A stretch of 34,922 bases of DNA from Sphingobacteriales bacterium (GTDB taxonomy: Bacteria; Bacteroidota; Bacteroidia; Sphingobacteriales; Sphingobacteriaceae): the NCBI GenBank assembly GCA_014763615.1, contig JACXVB010000030.1, positions 1 to 34,922 of the forward strand, in the 5' to 3' direction. How positions within the stretch are numbered: the first letter of the stretch is position 1; each line of letters starts with the position of its first letter. Position numbers and translations under genes: made by a program. Positions 33,364 through 34,922 of this stretch are shown piece by piece. Below the pieces are notes generated by a model, which was not told the DNA's origin, searched no databases, and saw nothing but the letters and a program-made list of their open reading frames with translations.

Positions 33364-33371
33364 TATCTTTG
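33364..33371 (+). promoter_or_regulatory. -7 element of the DUF4143 ATPase gene
   Basis: TATCTTTG fits TAnnTTTG and lies 18 bases before the chosen ATG. No TTG is seen at the right distance upstream; the third repeat copy occupies that place. Confidence 0.45.
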
Positions 33372-33389
33372 TTTTCAAATATTGGAGAT

Positions 33390-34595
33390 ATGAGAAGGAT
33401 TATGCTAGAAAAACTCAAGCAGCATTTACCAAAAAAGGAGTTTACCATATTAACTGGAGCTAGGCAAACTGGTAAATCAACACTGTTGAAAGAACTGGAA
33501 AGGCACTGCAAAGAGGAAGGTATTTCTGTTACGTTTTTAAATTTCGAGTTTAAAAATATTCTAGCCGATTTAGATGAAAACCCTTTGAACTTGCTTAATT
33601 ATCTCCCTCAAAGCGACGGTAGAAAAGTGGTTTTGGTAGATGAAGTTCAGTATTTGAAAGACCCCACCAACTTTTTAAAACTAATTTACGATGAACATGC
33701 TGCTGATATAAAAATTGTTGCGACAGGAAGTAGCGCTTTTTATATGGATAGCCGTTTTGAAGATTCACTAGCAGGAAGAAAGAAGCTATTTACTTTACTC
33801 ACTTGTTCTTTTGATGAATATTTAGCTTTGTTAGGTAAAGATGATTTATTGGCAGAAAAAAACCGAATTATACAAAATCCTAAAGCAAAAAGCTTAAAGA
33901 TAAACTACTTAAAAGCAGAATGGGATAATTACATGATTTACGGCGGTTACCCAGCCGTAATTACTGAAACTGATTTGACAGAAAAGGTGGCAAGGTTACG
34001 TGAATTAAGAGACTCGTTTGTTAAGCGTGATATTCTGGAAGCTGGCGTACAAAATGAAACTGTTTTTTACCAGTTGTTTAGAATAATTGCAGCACAAGCC
34101 GGAAGTTTAATAAATGTGAATGAGCTTTCAACCATTTTAAAAGTAAGAAGCGAAACCATAACCAATTATTTAGAAGTTATGCAAAAGTGCTTTCATATTT
34201 CTTTAGTTAAACCATTTTATAAAAATTTAAGGAAAGAATTGGTTAAAATGCCAAAGGCTTTCGTATTAGATACTGGCTTAAGAAATTGCTTGATCAATAA
34301 TTTTCAACCTATACAAACCAGATTAGATAAAGGAGAGCTTTGGGAAAACATGAACTTTAAACTTTTGGCAGAAAAACACGATTTTGATGATATTAAATTT
34401 TGGCGTACTGCCGATGGCAATGAAGTTGACTTTGTTTTACCAGAAGTTGATGCTCCTTTTGCCATTGAAGCTAAATTTGATGAAGCCCAAATAAAACCCA
34501 ATAAATATCAAAAATTCAAAGAAGCATATCCCGAAATTGATTTTAAATTTAGTTGGTATAACTCTTTTGATGAAGGTTTTTTTAGAAGGATTTGA
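33390..34595 (+). CDS. AAA ATPase with C-terminal DUF4143 (nuclease-like) domain
   Basis: About 401 residues. The AAA_14 domain has Walker A TGARQTGKST, Walker B VVLVDEVQYLKD and sensor VATGSSAF, then LAGRKKLFTLLTCSFDEYL. A winged-helix segment follows (LINVNELSTILKVRSETITNYL), and the C-terminal DUF4143 part ends in FWRTADGNEVDFVLPE and FAIEAKF, the E-VDF...IEAK arrangement of a PD-(D/E)xK-like nuclease core. Such proteins are widespread in Bacteroidota accessory regions; their role is unproven, with defence or toxin-like functions suggested only by fold. The ATG at 33390 follows TTGGAGAT, a good ribosome site; a TTG at 33369 is in frame but overlaps the -7 element. Single gene between REP clusters. 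Confidence 0.85.
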   Translation: MRRIMLEKLKQHLPKKEFTILTGARQTGKSTLLKELERHCKEEGISVTFLNFEFKNILADLDENPLNLLNYLPQSDGRKVVLVDEVQYLKDPTNFLKLIYDEHAADIKIVATGSSAFYMDSRFEDSLAGRKKLFTLLTCSFDEYLALLGKDDLLAEKNRIIQNPKAKSLKINYLKAEWDNYMIYGGYPAVITETDLTEKVARLRELRDSFVKRDILEAGVQNETVFYQLFRIIAAQAGSLINVNELSTILKVRSETITNYLEVMQKCFHISLVKPFYKNLRKELVKMPKAFVLDTGLRNCLINNFQPIQTRLDKGELWENMNFKLLAEKHDFDDIKFWRTADGNEVDFVLPEVDAPFAIEAKFDEAQIKPNKYQKFKEAYPEIDFKFSWYNSFDEGFFRRI

Positions 34596-34630
34596 TAGAG
34601 AATTACCTATTTGATAACCTAGTTTATTAT

Positions 34631-34722
34631 GCTGCATTCATTTCAGCAGCTCAATAGAAGAGTTCCCGATTTTATCGGATCCTGAAATATCCGCTGCTGA
34701 GCGGGCAGGAATTCAGGATGAC
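34631..34722. repeat. Nested hairpin repeats after the ATPase gene
   Basis: GCTGC...GCAGC (34631-34650) is a short hairpin after the stop. ATCCTGAA (34679-34686) and TTCAGGAT (34712-34719) form an outer stem around CCGCT-GCTG-AGCGG (34691-34704). The end GGATGAC mirrors GTCATCC at 32351. No gene is seen in 34596-34922. Confidence 0.6.
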
Positions 34723-34738
34723 ATGAAGTGTTATTTCT

Positions 34739-34806
34739 CTGTCTGTATCCTCCTAGACCGAAACGCAATTAAAAAAATAGTCCGTTAAGATACGAACCAC
34801 GGGGTT
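34739..34806 (+). repeat. Degenerate third copy of the REP pair
   Basis: Aligns along its length with the copy B REP pair (CTGTCTGTATCCTCCTAGAC matches GGTCTGTGTCCTCACAGACC; GCAATTAAAAAAATAGTCCG matches GCAATCAAACAAAAATGGTC), but both palindromes have lost pairing. It is an old copy. Beyond it, to 34922, the sequence is AT-rich with no recognised feature. Confidence 0.6.
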
Positions 34807-34922
34807 AAAAAAATATACTTTATAACAATAGTGTCCTAAACGTATAGGAATAGAATAAAAATACGTGTTGTTAATTGATATAGGCGTATAATTTGAATAT
34901 TTCAGAAAAGAACCCCTTGAAT

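Noticed and set aside
34623..34637. TTTATTATGCTGCAT resembles the fad MarR palindrome
   Set aside because: One base is missing at the centre and the right arm does not match; it follows an unrelated gene's stop and is probably chance or part of the local hairpin.

Overview
The window is a low-GC stretch of a Bacteroidota chromosome, most likely from the Sphingobacteriaceae (Pedobacter-like). Three things point there: a 1257-residue subtilase ending in a type IX secretion (Por) sorting domain; Bacteroidota-type promoters (TAnnTTTG at -7 with an upstream TTG/TTTG); and family-restricted genes (BT_3928-like DoxX protein, head-GIN/DUF2807 protein, DUF1599 protein, avd-like four-helix-bundle gene). 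No rRNA, tRNA, CRISPR array or complete transposase was recognised.

Layout. 1-420: edge of a hairpin repeat and an orphan MNT-type nucleotidyltransferase. 535-6092: housekeeping block. folP and cdaA (c-di-AMP synthase) run leftward; a duplicated DUF1599 protein, a DoxX/BT_3928 membrane protein, an OppB/DppB-type permease and shikimate kinase run rightward; a PRPP-binding phosphoribosyltransferase converges on aroK. 6235-11938: envelope proteins (GIN-domain protein, YwqK/TonB-C protein, T9SS subtilase). 12051-13296: a BadF/NagK-type kinase with a stand-alone receiver. 13383-19366: a marR-MFP-RND-TolC efflux operon, leftward. 19498-21863: M61 glycyl aminopeptidase and a small predicted outer-membrane protein. 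22178-32344: fatty-acid metabolism: acyl-CoA ligase plus a lipoprotein gamma-glutamyltransferase, then marR-fadN-fadA-fadE, which carries out a full beta-oxidation turn (same gene set as Firmicutes fadNAE). 32345-34922: repeat-rich accessory zone with REP hairpins, two RAYT (REP-associated tyrosine transposase) C-terminal remnants and a DUF4143 AAA ATPase preceded by 33-bp direct repeats.

What stands out. (1) In the REP/RAYT zone, two homologous hairpins in opposite orientation share a 13-nt loop, but three of nine stem base pairs differ by compensated double changes, which is direct covariation evidence for selection or copying of a folded structure. (2) The fad operon is punctuated by two different repeat cassettes, each fitted exactly between genes: a four-helix-bundle gene bracketed by inverted copies of a CTTGATACT-type repeat (with a 21-bp tandem array), and a 133-bp paired-hairpin BIME-like element. 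(3) The fad MarR gene has a perfect 15+15 bp palindrome whose centre supplies the -33 TTG of its own promoter; a related half-site lies inside a predicted promoter upstream of the acyl-CoA ligase gene.
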